64,000 nucleotides of DNA from Planctomycetota bacterium (lineage in GTDB: Bacteria > Planctomycetota > Phycisphaerae > UBA1845 > UTPLA1), in the NCBI GenBank assembly GCA_016235815.1, contig JACRIM010000055.1:1-64000 (forward strand), written 5' to 3'. A program made the position numbers and the translations under genes. The notes under the pieces were generated by a model, which was not told the origin of the DNA, did not search any database, and saw only the letters and a list, made by a program, of their open reading frames with translations. Below, piece by piece: positions 41,141 to 50,600 of the stretch; position 1 is the first letter of the stretch; each line of letters begins with the position of its first letter.

Positions 41141-42220
41141 TTACGTCGTAGCGATCACGATTCCTGTCGGCAGGTTTTCATCCAACAAATTCAACTCCAG
41201 CGTTGCTTCGATCTGCGACTCCAAGTCGTCAATACCTACGCCTTGTAAGGCGGAGATGGCGGACGTGTTCGCGCCGCTCATTGCAATCGGCAATGCGGTT
41301 GAACTGTCGCATTTGTTGAACACCACAATTCGTGGGGTACTTGCGGGCAGCGTTGCGACGCCGCGATCGAGGGCTGCGCGCTGAACGTCCGCCGGGGCGG
41401 TCGCATCAAGGACGATTAATACGAGGTCCGCCGTGTGCGCCTGTTGAGTGCCGCGGCGGATGGCCTCGGCTTCGATGGCGCAGTCGGCGTCGCGCAAGCC
41501 GGCCGTGTCGGTGAGCGTGACGGGCCAGCCATGGATGAGGGCCGTTTCGGTGATCCAGTCGCGCGTGGTGCCGGGTTGGTCGGAGGTGATGACGCGGTCG
41601 TGGCCGATGAGTCGGTTGGCGAGGGTGCTCTTGCCAGCGTTGGGCGGACCGATGAGGGCGATGGTGATTCCGCGAAGGAGGCGCGCGGCGATGTGCGAGC
41701 GATGGTCGAAAGCGGCGCGATCGGCGGCCGAGAGTTGATCGAGGCGCGCAAGGAATGGCGGGAGGAGTTCGCGTTGTGCAAGCAGCCAGTTTGTCAGGCG
41801 GCGGCTCTGCGAGCGGATTAGGGCGGCGTCGATGGCTCGCTCGACGGGGCTTGCGGTGGACGTGCGTCCGATGAAATCATCAGAGGAGACGATCGTTGCA
41901 CCGTGCGCGGCAAGTAGCATGAGGACTCGCTGGGCAATTCGGACGCCGCCGTGGGTGTGGAGTTCGGCGTGGTGTGCATCTGAGATCAGGACGATGGCGT
42001 CGTCGAGGGTTTGGTCGTTGTCGATGATTCGGCAAAGCGTGGGCGTGTCCGGTCTAAATTCGGGAGATTGATCGGACTTCGGTTTGCGAAGGATGGTGGT
42101 AAGGATGGCGGTCGTGCGAGGGCCGTTGAGTGCGATAACGGCAATCGCGCCGGGGGCGAGTGCGGTTACGAGTGCCGCAACTGTTTCGTCGGACGACGTG
42201 TTGGGTGAAGGTGACGCCAT
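41141..42220 (-). CDS. MnmE-like GTPase lacking the C-terminal cysteine motif
   Basis: A 359-residue relative of the tRNA-modification GTPase MnmE. The N-terminal domain is recognisable (ALAPGAIAVIALNGPRTT, ELHTHGGVRIAQRVL). The G domain is complete: GPPNAGKST, DQPGTTRD (G2), DTAGLRD (G3) and NKCD (G4). True MnmE is about 450 residues and ends in a C-x-G-K motif whose cysteine is needed for tRNA wobble-uridine modification. This protein is about 90 residues shorter, with a reduced helical domain, and ends in TGIVIATT. It may be a divergent GTPase with another job. It is the last gene of a reverse-strand cluster; coaX is 9 bases upstream. Confidence 0.8.
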   Translation of the reverse strand: MASPSPNTSSDETVAALVTALAPGAIAVIALNGPRTTAILTTILRKPKSDQSPEFRPDTPTLCRIIDNDQTLDDAIVLISDAHHAELHTHGGVRIAQRVLMLLAAHGATIVSSDDFIGRTSTASPVERAIDAALIRSQSRRLTNWLLAQRELLPPFLARLDQLSAADRAAFDHRSHIAARLLRGITIALIGPPNAGKSTLANRLIGHDRVITSDQPGTTRDWITETALIHGWPVTLTDTAGLRDADCAIEAEAIRRGTQQAHTADLVLIVLDATAPADVQRAALDRGVATLPASTPRIVVFNKCDSSTALPIAMSGANTSAISALQGVGIDDLESQIEATLELNLLDENLPTGIVIATT

Positions 42221-42229
42221 GTTACGACG

Positions 42230-43027
42230 CTAATCGTCGAAGGCCGCAAAGTGTTTTCGATAGGCGAGGGCGATGCCGCGGAGGCAGAGATCAGGAACGA
42301 CGCTGTCGATGAAATCGCACTCGGCCTTGATCAATTCAGCCTGGCCGCCGGTGACGACCAGCTGCGGCCAGGAGTGCATTTCGGTGGCGTAGCGTTCGAC
42401 GATCTCGCGAAGGGCGCCCGCGGCGCCACACAGGATACCGTTACGAATAGCCTGTTCGGTGGTCGCGCCGAAGGCGACGCCGGTCGTCTCGATCTTTACG
42501 AGTGGCAGCGCGGCAGTGCCTTCGTGGAGGCACTTGGCCTGGAGGTTGAGGCCCGGCAGGATGGCGCCGCCCATGAAGACGCCTTCATCGTTGACGCAGT
42601 CGATGGTGATGGCAGTGCCGAAGCTGGCCACGACACAGGAACGTTGCAGCGTTTCGTAGGCGGCGGCGGCGGAGCAAATGCGATCGATGCCGACGCGCTC
42701 GGGCTGCTCCACGGCGAGCGACATGGGGCGATGGAGTTCGAAGCCGACTTGAAGCAGCGGCGATTGCAAAGCCCTGGCGAGCGGGTCGCGGAGTTTGGCG
42801 ATGGCGTCGGGCACGACGGATGCCCCGGCGACGGCTTTGACGCGGTCGTCGGGCATGGCCGCCCATGCCTTGGTGGCGTAGGTCACAACAAGATCGGATT
42901 GGTCGAGGCCGAAGCGTTCATTGGTGCGGATCTGATTGGCAATGGAGGTGGCAACGCTGATGTGCGAGTTGCCGATCTCGACGATGAGGAGGCTGGCGTT
43001 GGTTTGCAGGTCGTTTGGGATGTCCAC
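42230..43027 (-). CDS. coaX: Type III pantothenate kinase
   Basis: A 265-residue kinase for the first step of coenzyme A synthesis. The ASKHA-fold phosphate loop is LIVEIGNSHISVA, where the usual Asp of DxGN is Glu. QPERVGIDRICSAAAAYETL holds the GxDR motif, FGTAITIDCV holds the catalytic/metal region, and MGGAILPGLNLQAKCL and VVTGGQAELIK complete the family pattern. The type III enzyme is typical of many phyla outside the gamma-proteobacteria. It is between the Alg13-like gene (30 bases upstream) and the MnmE-like gene. The Glu-for-Asp exchange is worth noting. Confidence 0.88.
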   Translation of the reverse strand: MDIPNDLQTNASLLIVEIGNSHISVATSIANQIRTNERFGLDQSDLVVTYATKAWAAMPDDRVKAVAGASVVPDAIAKLRDPLARALQSPLLQVGFELHRPMSLAVEQPERVGIDRICSAAAAYETLQRSCVVASFGTAITIDCVNDEGVFMGGAILPGLNLQAKCLHEGTAALPLVKIETTGVAFGATTEQAIRNGILCGAAGALREIVERYATEMHSWPQLVVTGGQAELIKAECDFIDSVVPDLCLRGIALAYRKHFAAFDD

Positions 43028-43057
43028 GTGTTCACCGGGCGAATAGGGTTTGCCGGA

Positions 43058-43525
43058 TTATACGTGTTGGGCAGGAACTGCGGCGAGGTAGTCGGCAATG
43101 TCGGTCGCGAGGCGGGTGACGCCGGGGGAGCCGAGGGGTTTGGCGGGGCGGGCGTGGTGAAGGGCGTCGCGGAGTTTGCGGGGCGAGTCGATCCAGCAGA
43201 AATCGTAGAGCGTGGAGAGATGCTGGAGGAACTCAAGTTGGTGGTTGCCGGCCTTGGTGTCGTTAACAACCGCGATGAAGGGACGGCCGAGCGCGATGAG
43301 TTCGCAGAGCGAGCCGGTGCCGGCGTGGGTGATGATGAGACTGGCGTTCGCGGCATGGTCGAGCAGATTGGCATCGAAGGCGAAGTGTTGCAGGTGGTGC
43401 GGCTTTGTCTTCGAGAGGCCGATCTGGGCGAAGACGGGTTCAGGAAAGACGCCTTCGGCGGCGAGTTTGTCTGCTTCGTCGATGAGTTCGTCGAAATACT
43501 GGGTGCCGACGGTGAGCAGGATCAT
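43058..43525 (-). CDS. Alg13-like (PssE-like) glycosyltransferase catalytic subunit
   Basis: A 155-residue protein equal to the C-terminal half of GT28 enzymes. It starts MILLTVGTQYFDELIDEADK and has the nucleotide-sugar site SLIITHAGTGSLCELIALGR followed by PFIAVVNDTKAGNHQLEFLQ. It pairs with the Alg14-like protein, whose stop overlaps its ATG by four bases (ATGA). In yeast Alg13/Alg14 and in bacterial PssD/PssE the two halves together transfer a sugar from a UDP donor to a lipid-linked acceptor at the membrane. The bacterial pair makes capsule or exopolysaccharide repeat units. Confidence 0.85.
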   Translation of the reverse strand: MILLTVGTQYFDELIDEADKLAAEGVFPEPVFAQIGLSKTKPHHLQHFAFDANLLDHAANASLIITHAGTGSLCELIALGRPFIAVVNDTKAGNHQLEFLQHLSTLYDFCWIDSPRKLRDALHHARPAKPLGSPGVTRLATDIADYLAAVPAQHV

Positions 43526-44052
43526 AAGACGGCTCCAGCGTATTGTGTGGCGTCGAGTTCGCGGGCGAGGCGCTCCCACTGGACATACAGCCGGTCGGCG
43601 AGGCGGAGGCGGTGGACGATGCGGCCGGTGAGCGAGAGTTTTTCCACTCGGGTGAGCGATTCGATGAAGACGCATTTTGCGCCGAAGTACTTCGCGGCGA
43701 GGAAAAGCGGGATGGCGGTGGACGCGCCGACGACGAAGACGGCATGGGGGCGGAGTTGGCCGACGATGTCGAAGGCTTCGACGATGCTGGAGAGAAAGCG
43801 GATGGGATTCAGGATGAATCGGCTGAGCGACTTTCGCGTGGGGCCGAGGTAGTGGATCGGGTAACACGGCCCGTCGAAGGGCACCGGCAGGCGGGCCGCT
43901 CCGTGGACGCCGCCCTGGTGCCCATAGGCGTAGGCGAAGCGGAACTCATCACGCGGGAAGCGTTCGAGGATACGAACGGTCTCGCGATGCCAGCCGCCGC
44001 CGCAAAGGGCGACCAAGATGAGCGGCAGTTCTCGTGAATTGTTTTCGGACAT
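43522..44052 (-). CDS. Alg14-like (PssD-like) glycosyltransferase membrane subunit
   Basis: A 176-residue partner of the Alg13-like subunit. Its start, LPLILVALCGGGWHRETVRI, has the glycine-rich loop of Alg14/PssD. YPIHYLGPTRKSLSRFILN and PHAVFVVGASTAIPLFLAAK, then CVFIESLTRVEKLSLTGRI, match the family throughout. Alg14 proteins recruit the catalytic half and bind the lipid acceptor. It is the first gene of the four-gene reverse-strand cluster, opposite the methyltransferase gene. Confidence 0.85.
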   Translation of the reverse strand: MSENNSRELPLILVALCGGGWHRETVRILERFPRDEFRFAYAYGHQGGVHGAARLPVPFDGPCYPIHYLGPTRKSLSRFILNPIRFLSSIVEAFDIVGQLRPHAVFVVGASTAIPLFLAAKYFGAKCVFIESLTRVEKLSLTGRIVHRLRLADRLYVQWERLARELDATQYAGAVL

Positions 44053-44211
44053 CCCCGGTGTTCCCCCGTGTTCTGTTGCTGCTGTCCCGTCGGCCGTTCA
44101 TCGTCGCGCGATGGAGCGCCCTGAAATAGCAAGGGAAGCGGGGTGATCCGGCCGATCCCTTATGAGACGGTCCGATTTGATGAATGCGGACAGACGTACT
44201 GGGAGAGCACC

Positions 44212-44898
44212 ATGAGCAGCATGAGCGCGCCATTGATTGGCGCGGAGGGGCGAGCGATATCGGAACCGGCGGCGAAGAAGCCGGCCGCGCTGCAGGTCCA
44301 TGCGGATCACTACCTCGGCGACTATCTGAATCTGCCGCGGATGATGACGTATTGGTATCAGGCCAAGGCGGTGCGCGATTGCGGCGGGCGGAGCGTGCTG
44401 GAGATCGGGATTGGAATGGGGCTGACGTCGTGGATCATGACGCGCTGGGGGCTGGAGGTGAGCACACTCGATCTGGATGCGGAGTTGTCACCGACATGCA
44501 TCGGTGATTTGAGGGCCATGCCTTTTGCGGATGGGAGCTTTGACACGATCCTGATCGCGGAAGTGCTGGAGCATTTGCCGTTCAACCAATTCGCGGCGAG
44601 CCTTGCGGAATTGCGACGGGTTTGTCGGAGGAATGTGATCGTGACACTGCCGTGTCCGCTGGTGGGGTTCCATGTGGGGATCAATGTGCCGCTGCTGGAA
44701 CCGATTTTTCTGTCGATGGGTTTTCGGCAATACAGCAAGCCGCGATTTGACGGGCAGCATTACTGGGAGCTGGACCGGCTGGGGTATCCGAAGCGGCGGA
44801 TTCGAAAGGAAATGCGCGCGGCAGGGTTTGAGATTGAGCGGGAGTTTCGGCCGGGGCTGAGTTTGTACAATTACTTTTTTGTCTTGCGGCGTGGGTGA
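44212..44898 (+). CDS. SAM-dependent methyltransferase (class I)
   Basis: A 228-residue Rossmann-fold methyltransferase. SAM-binding motif I is SVLEIGIGMGLTSWIM, followed by VSTLDLDAE (motif II acidic), LRAMPFADGSFDTILIAEVL (motifs III-IV) and HLPFNQFAASLAELRRVCRR. The C-terminal part, with LGYPKRRIRKEMRAAGFEIE, may be substrate-specific. GGGAG precedes the ATG at 44212. It is divergent from the Alg14/Alg13 pair and could modify a glycan or glycolipid, which is an inference from position only. Confidence 0.85.
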   Translation: MSSMSAPLIGAEGRAISEPAAKKPAALQVHADHYLGDYLNLPRMMTYWYQAKAVRDCGGRSVLEIGIGMGLTSWIMTRWGLEVSTLDLDAELSPTCIGDLRAMPFADGSFDTILIAEVLEHLPFNQFAASLAELRRVCRRNVIVTLPCPLVGFHVGINVPLLEPIFLSMGFRQYSKPRFDGQHYWELDRLGYPKRRIRKEMRAAGFEIEREFRPGLSLYNYFFVLRRG

Positions 44899-44915
44899 CG
44901 CACTGTGTGGGATAC

Positions 44916-45284
44916 TTAAGAGCCCAACGGCAATCGACGGATACGATGGCGCGTGTCTTCCACTACAACGATCGCGCCGGACCTTAGAGCGTCCTGTGTG
45001 GATGTTAATACGGCCTTTAGTCGATCGATGACAAACTGCGACGTGGTGTTGTTCAGCCGAAAGAGAATGATGCTGACGTTGCTCTCGCCCGAGAGTGCCA
45101 CGATCTCACCGAAGTCCAAATCAAATGTGAGAATGGCGGCTCCGCGCGTCTTTGCCAGTGTGACGATTTGTCCGTTGGGTAATCGTTGAAGCCCTTCGTC
45201 GCGCAAGTGAAGAACTTCATAGCCCTGAAGCCTGAGCCAGCCTGCTACACGCTGGGATACGCCCATGTCGGCGATAAACTTCAT
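44916..45284 (-). CDS. DUF5615 PIN-like toxin
   Basis: A 122-residue protein starting MKFIADMGVSQRVAGWLRLQ, with GAAILTFDLDFGEIVAL and an acidic pocket typical of DUF5615 (PIN-like, Mut7-C-related) proteins. These usually pair with a DUF433 protein, which is present 3 bases upstream. It is probably a ribonuclease toxin (by family). Confidence 0.85.
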   Translation of the reverse strand: MKFIADMGVSQRVAGWLRLQGYEVLHLRDEGLQRLPNGQIVTLAKTRGAAILTFDLDFGEIVALSGESNVSIILFRLNNTTSQFVIDRLKAVLTSTQDALRSGAIVVVEDTRHRIRRLPLGS

Positions 45285-45287
45285 AGG

Positions 45288-45509
45288 TCAGGCCGTGAGA
45301 ACCTCTTCTCCTGATAACCATGCGGCGTATTCAAGCGCCTGTTGAATATCTTCCGCTTGTAGGTCAGGGTAGTCGGCCAGAATCTCTTCCCAATTGGCAC
45401 CGTGCGCGATTTGTTTCACAATAACTGAAACGGGGATGCGCATGCCGCGAATGCAGGCTCTGCCGCCCATGATCGCGGGATCAAATGTAATCCGATCAAA
45501 TGCTCTCAT
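45288..45509 (-). CDS. DUF433 antitoxin
   Basis: A 73-residue DUF433 protein: RITFDPAIMGGRACIRGMRI and ILADYPDLQAEDIQQALEYA are the family signatures, a winged-helix DNA-binding fold. As the first gene of the pair it probably neutralises the DUF5615 toxin and represses the promoter. Confidence 0.9.
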   Translation of the reverse strand: MRAFDRITFDPAIMGGRACIRGMRIPVSVIVKQIAHGANWEEILADYPDLQAEDIQQALEYAAWLSGEEVLTA

Positions 45510-45669
45510 GACATCTATTCTACCAGCCCCACATGTACATGGCTAATTTATTGTGAATTGCGTTAGCTGTCGTCCCATGTTTTCAACGATATACGACATC
45601 TTCGGTACGCCTATCGGTCCTTCCGGTAGAATCCCGCCCTCTTGGCAAAGGGCGAGCGAGAAGGGATTC

Positions 45670-46956
45670 ATGCTGCGGCCGTATCTACAACTCCCCCGGG
45701 CGGTTCATATTCTCTGTCTCGGCACGTTCGTGAATCGGGCCGGGACGTTTCTGATTCCGTTCCTGACGATCTATCTAAGCACCAAGCTCGGGCTTTCGGC
45801 GCGGACGGCGACGCTGACGATGGGCCTCTACGGGCTTGGGGCGATTGTTGCGTCGATGTTGGGCGGGCATCTCGCTGATTGGATCGGGCGGCGGCGCGTG
45901 ATGCTCATCAGCCTCTTTGGCGGCGGGGCTTCGTTGTTCGTTTTCAGTTTTCTTTCTTCGGCGACGGCCATCATGGCGACGGTGACGGCGTTTGGGATTA
46001 TCGCCGAGATGTATCGACCGGCGGCGAGCGCGATGATCGGTGATCTGGTGGAACCAGCGCGGCGGCCGCACGCGTTCGGGTTGATGTATGTGGCGATCAA
46101 TCTGGGGTTCGCGGTCGGCCCGGTGATCGGTGGGTTGATTGCGGCGTATTCGTTTCGATGGTTGTTCTGGGGTGATGCGTTCACGTCGTGCATGTATGGA
46201 CTGATTATTTTCTACTTTATCAAAGAGTCGATGCCATCGAGGGCGAAGCCGACTGCGCCGGCGCCGACCGTGGAATCGACGATGGGCATGGCCAGCGCCG
46301 AGGGGATGGAAAGCCCGGCGGTGGAATATGCGACGGTGCACGAGGAACCGCACGTGCCGCTGGGCGAAGCGGTCATGCACATGCTTCGGGATCGGCCGTT
46401 TCAGGTTTTTTGCTTCGCGGGGTTCATTCTCGCGGTGATCTTCATGCAGTCGATGTCAACGTTTCCGCTGTACCTGGCGGAGCGGGGGATCGATGCGACG
46501 ACCTATGGTCGGCTGATTGCGATCAACGGCGTGATGATCGTGGTGCTTCAGTTGCCGGTGACGGCGCTCTTGGCGCGCTTTGACCGGAGCCTGGTGGTGG
46601 TGGTCGGAGCGATGGTGACGGGCGTGGGCTTTGCCATGACGGGGCTTGCGTCGAGCGTGTGGATGTTCGCTGTGACGATCGGGGTGTGGACGCTCGGAGA
46701 GATCATGCAGTCGTCGTATCTGTTCGCGATTGCCACGGACCTGGCGCCGGCGCGAATGCGCGGGCGGTACATGGGGATGTTCGGCATGTCCTATTCACTG
46801 GCGATGACGCTCGGCGTGCCGCTGGGCGGCGAGGTACTGTCGCGGCTGGGCGGGAATTATCTTTGGTCAGGGTGCATGGCGCTGGGGATTTTCTCGTCGC
46901 TGTTTTATTTGAGTATACGGACGCACACTCGGGCGCGGACCGCGCCGACACACTGA
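45670..46956 (+). CDS. MFS transporter
   Basis: A 428-residue protein with twelve predicted membrane helices. The loop between helices 2 and 3 has the MFS motif GGHLADWIGRRRVMLISL, and the central cytoplasmic loop (about residues 190-240) is Pro/Glu-rich. It resembles multidrug or sugar efflux carriers (for example AFVGPVIGG-type helix 5: LGFAVGPVIGGLIAAYSFRW). The substrate is unknown. AAGGGA lies just before the ATG at 45670, which is preferred over an in-frame ATG farther upstream. Confidence 0.88.
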   Translation: MLRPYLQLPRAVHILCLGTFVNRAGTFLIPFLTIYLSTKLGLSARTATLTMGLYGLGAIVASMLGGHLADWIGRRRVMLISLFGGGASLFVFSFLSSATAIMATVTAFGIIAEMYRPAASAMIGDLVEPARRPHAFGLMYVAINLGFAVGPVIGGLIAAYSFRWLFWGDAFTSCMYGLIIFYFIKESMPSRAKPTAPAPTVESTMGMASAEGMESPAVEYATVHEEPHVPLGEAVMHMLRDRPFQVFCFAGFILAVIFMQSMSTFPLYLAERGIDATTYGRLIAINGVMIVVLQLPVTALLARFDRSLVVVVGAMVTGVGFAMTGLASSVWMFAVTIGVWTLGEIMQSSYLFAIATDLAPARMRGRYMGMFGMSYSLAMTLGVPLGGEVLSRLGGNYLWSGCMALGIFSSLFYLSIRTHTRARTAPTH

Positions 46957-47034
46957 GCGCGGCAGGCAACACGCCACTTACGAAGAAGTCGAGGAAGAGC
47001 CCGGTTTCGTTGGCGCGGCGGAGGTCTGGCGCGT

Positions 47035-47355
47035 CTAAATCACATCGATTTCGTAGGATGTGAGCCAAATATCCAATTGGCTGAATTGTTGTTTGAGCTG
47101 TTCCTTATATTCGACAAAGAATTGGCGAACATCAGGTGAGTCCGTTGCGTCGACAAACAGTCGAACGAGGTCATCGCGATACACTGTTTCGCGGCTGGAC
47201 CAGATGCCGTGAATCGTCTGTGTCTCGCACGAGACAGCACCGAAGCGCTTGCGGAGATCTATTAACGTGGAAGCGATCAAGTCATCGGGAACAGGACGCC
47301 CGTCATTGAACCGCAGGGGCAAGAGAATCTCGTATCGCCGGAATGCTCTGCTCAT
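47035..47355 (-). CDS. Small protein of unknown function, second of an overlapping pair
   Basis: A 106-residue soluble protein: RRYEILLPLRFNDGRPVPDD, then CETQTIHGIWSSRETVYRDD and LVRLFVDATDSPDVRQFFVE. It has the look of a compact alpha-beta domain. Its start lies 53 bases inside the upstream small gene, so the two are tightly coupled. I do not recognise a named family. No membrane segment or signal peptide. Confidence 0.65.
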   Translation of the reverse strand: MSRAFRRYEILLPLRFNDGRPVPDDLIASTLIDLRKRFGAVSCETQTIHGIWSSRETVYRDDLVRLFVDATDSPDVRQFFVEYKEQLKQQFSQLDIWLTSYEIDVI

Positions 47356-47527
47356 AGCTCGCGGGGCCGTGGACAGTGAAGCAGATGCCCTCCTGAGCGA
47401 GGAAGAGCAACGCCGCCTCGGGGACGATCATATCTCCATTGTCCTGTGACTTGAAGGAATATCTGCCGGCAAGCCCCCCCAGGGCCTTGCGTTCGGCATC
47501 AGAGTCGTTGAATCGAATCAGGATCAT
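47303..47527 (-). CDS. Small protein of unknown function, first of an overlapping pair
   Basis: A 74-residue protein starting at the ATG at 47527 with GAAGGA about 5 bases upstream (MILIRFNDSDAERKALGGLA). The C-terminal half, EAALLFLAQEGICFTVHGPA, is hydrophobic but not a membrane segment. The gene overlaps the next one by 53 bases. The pair could be an uncharacterised toxin-antitoxin or regulator unit, but nothing in the sequence proves this. Confidence 0.6.
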   Translation of the reverse strand: MILIRFNDSDAERKALGGLAGRYSFKSQDNGDMIVPEAALLFLAQEGICFTVHGPASYEQSIPAIRDSLAPAVQ

Positions 47528-47642
47528 TGGATGTCCTTCACTGCAGCCTGAGTAAGGCACCGCTCACTCATTGTATCGTTGGCCATTCGTCAGGACCAAT
47601 CCTAACCCATCTTCCTCATGCCGCGTCCGAAAAGGATTGGTT

Positions 47643-50600
47643 CTACGGCACGATGGCATCCACGAACGGTGCCAGATCGCGGCCGTTCACGTTTCCATCG
47701 GCGTTCATGTCGGCGATCGGGAGTTTGGCGCAGTCAGTATCGAGGCCGAGCAGGATGGCGACCATCACCGGAACGTCGGCGAGATCAACGGCGCTGTTGG
47801 CGTTGAAGTCGCCGCGCGGGCCGTAATAAACGCGGACGGTGTTGACGCTGCCTGCGCCGCTGCCGAGCGGGTTGGCGGTGGTGAGTTCCACGCGGCCGAT
47901 GCCGGCGTCGTAGCTGTACGCGATCGGGGCGCAGTCGAGTGTGACGGCGAACACGACGGAGCCTGACGGCACGCGGAGGCTGGCGCGGAAGTTCAGCGTG
48001 CCGCCGGTGACGTTGGTGAAGGTGATGCTGCTGAGTCCGGGCTGCTCGGCACAGACGGCGTTGAAGCGTTTGCCGCCGATGTAGAGGTTGTTGAAGGTCA
48101 TGGAAGGCCAGCCGGTCGGCAGCTTCGGATCGATGCGAAAGAAGTTGCTCGGGGCGTCGGGCGCGTAATCGAGGAAGGCCATGACTGCGTCTACGAATGT
48201 GGACATGGACTCCCACGCATTCGGCCAGGCGGTCTGCAGGACGAAATCGTTTTGATTCTGGTATTGCAGGCTTCCGCAATTCGGGCAGCCGCAGACCGGG
48301 CCGCAATACGGCGCAATCTGTTCGGCGCCAAAGCCGACCGGACCGACGCGGTCGAGGCAGAGGTCGACGCGATACTTGTGGTTATCAATGTCGCCCTTGT
48401 TGGCGGTGAGATCGGCGCGCTCGGCGTAGTAGAGGCCGTACCAGAGGGTGCTGAGGAACCACGGGCCCGCGCCCCATGGCGTGTTGGTCGGGTCATCGCT
48501 TCGGCCCCAATAGTTGTCGCCCCAGTAGCGGTTGATGAGGTCGAGCCAACCGTAGGCGTTCGTGAAGTTGACGAGCGGGTGGCTGTTGCCGGTGGTGTCG
48601 TTCTGCACACCGTTCATGCGGTCGATGTAGCGGACGGCGCGCGTGTCGGTGGGCGAGTAGACCTTGAACGGATAAACAATGCCAAGCTGCGAGATGTCGG
48701 TGATCTCGCTGTTGTCATTCAGCCAGTCATCGAGGCCGCTCTTGATGGTGTTGCCCCAGAAGTTGAAGTCGGATGCGTCGGAAGGGAAACCCAGCGCGGT
48801 GGCGAGCGCAGCGGCGTCATACAGGCCGCGCACGACGTTGGCGTTGGAATATGCGAAGAAGTTGTATTGATCCTCCCAGACGTTGTTGCTCCACATGAGT
48901 CGGCGCACGGGGTTGTAATTGAGCTTGGGTAGCAGTGCGGAGTCTCCGGGGTCGCTGTGGATGGTGGTGGCGGCTTCTTTCATCGTGGCATAGTGGCCGT
49001 TAGCGAAGGCAGTGTCGCCGGTGATCTGGTAGTGGTAGTAGAGGCCCCACGGGAAGACGGCGGTTTCGTCGATCTGCGGGCTGGACCAGACGGTGTAGCC
49101 GTCGGTGGTGTATTTCTGTTTCCAGTAGCCCTTGCCCCACGATTCGTTGTCGCGATAGCACGTGTCGCGCATCCAGTCGTAGACGCCGGCGGATTCGGGG
49201 ATGTGGCCGGTGCGGGCGAGGCAGACGGCTGCATAGACGGCGTCGCGTGGCCAGCAGAATGGATATGCGCCATTGTGGAAGCCCGCGATGATGCCCTTGC
49301 TTTGGCCGTCGATGTGCAGGGCGGTCGCGAGGAGGCCGCGACGGAAGACCTCGTCGTAGCGATCATCGGGGAAGTCGATGGTGACGCCGTTGGTGAGCCA
49401 ATTGGTCCAGTAGTTGTTCGTCGCGGTCTCAATCGTTGACATGGAGTTCGCAAAGAACCAGTCGAAGACGGGGCGCACATGGTCGTTGCCGACGTTCGGA
49501 TTATTTGCGCCGACGACATAGCCGCCACCGACGGCGAGGTCGATCTCGACTGGTACGCCCGGTGTGAGGGTGAGTTGCATTCCGATCCAGCCTTGGCCGT
49601 TGTCGGTGCTGGTGTCGCGCCAGGAATCGGTGGCGGGTGTGCCGCCTGCGCTGCCGACGCTGGTGCAATGCTTCAGGGCGGTGCCGAAGAAGATGGAATT
49701 GTTCTTGGGGTAATCGGGATCGAACGTCGGGTTGTATTCGCCGCGCGAGTTGGCCGAGCCGCCGGCGTTGTCATAGGCGAACATCGCACCATGCGATGCG
49801 CCGCCGTCCTGATACATCGCATCGGAGCCATCGCCACCGTTGATGGCGTAGTCGCCATAGGCGTAGAAGTTGATCGTCCTGGGGATGCCGCCGTTGTTGG
49901 TGAGGACGAAGCGCTTGATGTAAATGCCGCGATTGGGGCCGCCGCCGTTGATGGTGGGAAAAGTGATGCCGGCCGGCGAAAAGTCGGTCTGCTGGATCGA
50001 GATGTTGTTGCCGTTGGCGTGAAATCGAGCCGTGGTGCTGACAGTGTTCGAGGTCGGGTTGTAGGCTTGGGCAACGTTGTCGTAGCCGAGGCCGTTTTGA
50101 TTGGACATCCAATAGGTCGTGCCGCCCTCGCGGATGCCGGCCATGAGCTGGTTGACGTGCATCTGCCCGCGGCCGCTGGTGAGCGCGGGGAAGGTGTCGT
50201 TGCCGTTCGCGTAACCTTCGTTCTTAGTGCCGACGCCGTAGACCGCGCCAGCGCCGGGGAAGTGGATGTCATAGACCGTGCCGTTCTGATCGATCATGAC
50301 GTTGATGTAATTGTTCCCGACGACGGCCTCCTCCTTCCAGAAGTAGAAGGGCGGGTAACCTTCATTCGGATTCGGCGAACCCGCGCCAGCGCCGGGCCAG
50401 GCGAGCTTGTTGGTGAATTGGTAGGCGCTGCCGCCATTGGCGAAAATCTCGCCGCCGCCGCCGGTGTCCCATGCGGAGATCTTGTATTTGATGGTGAGTC
50501 CATAAGCGCGAGTCGGCGCGGGGAGCGTTGCCTTCCACCAGTCGTAGGTTCCACCGCTGACTTCGTTGAATTGAAATTGGATGTCGCCGCCGAGGCTGGA

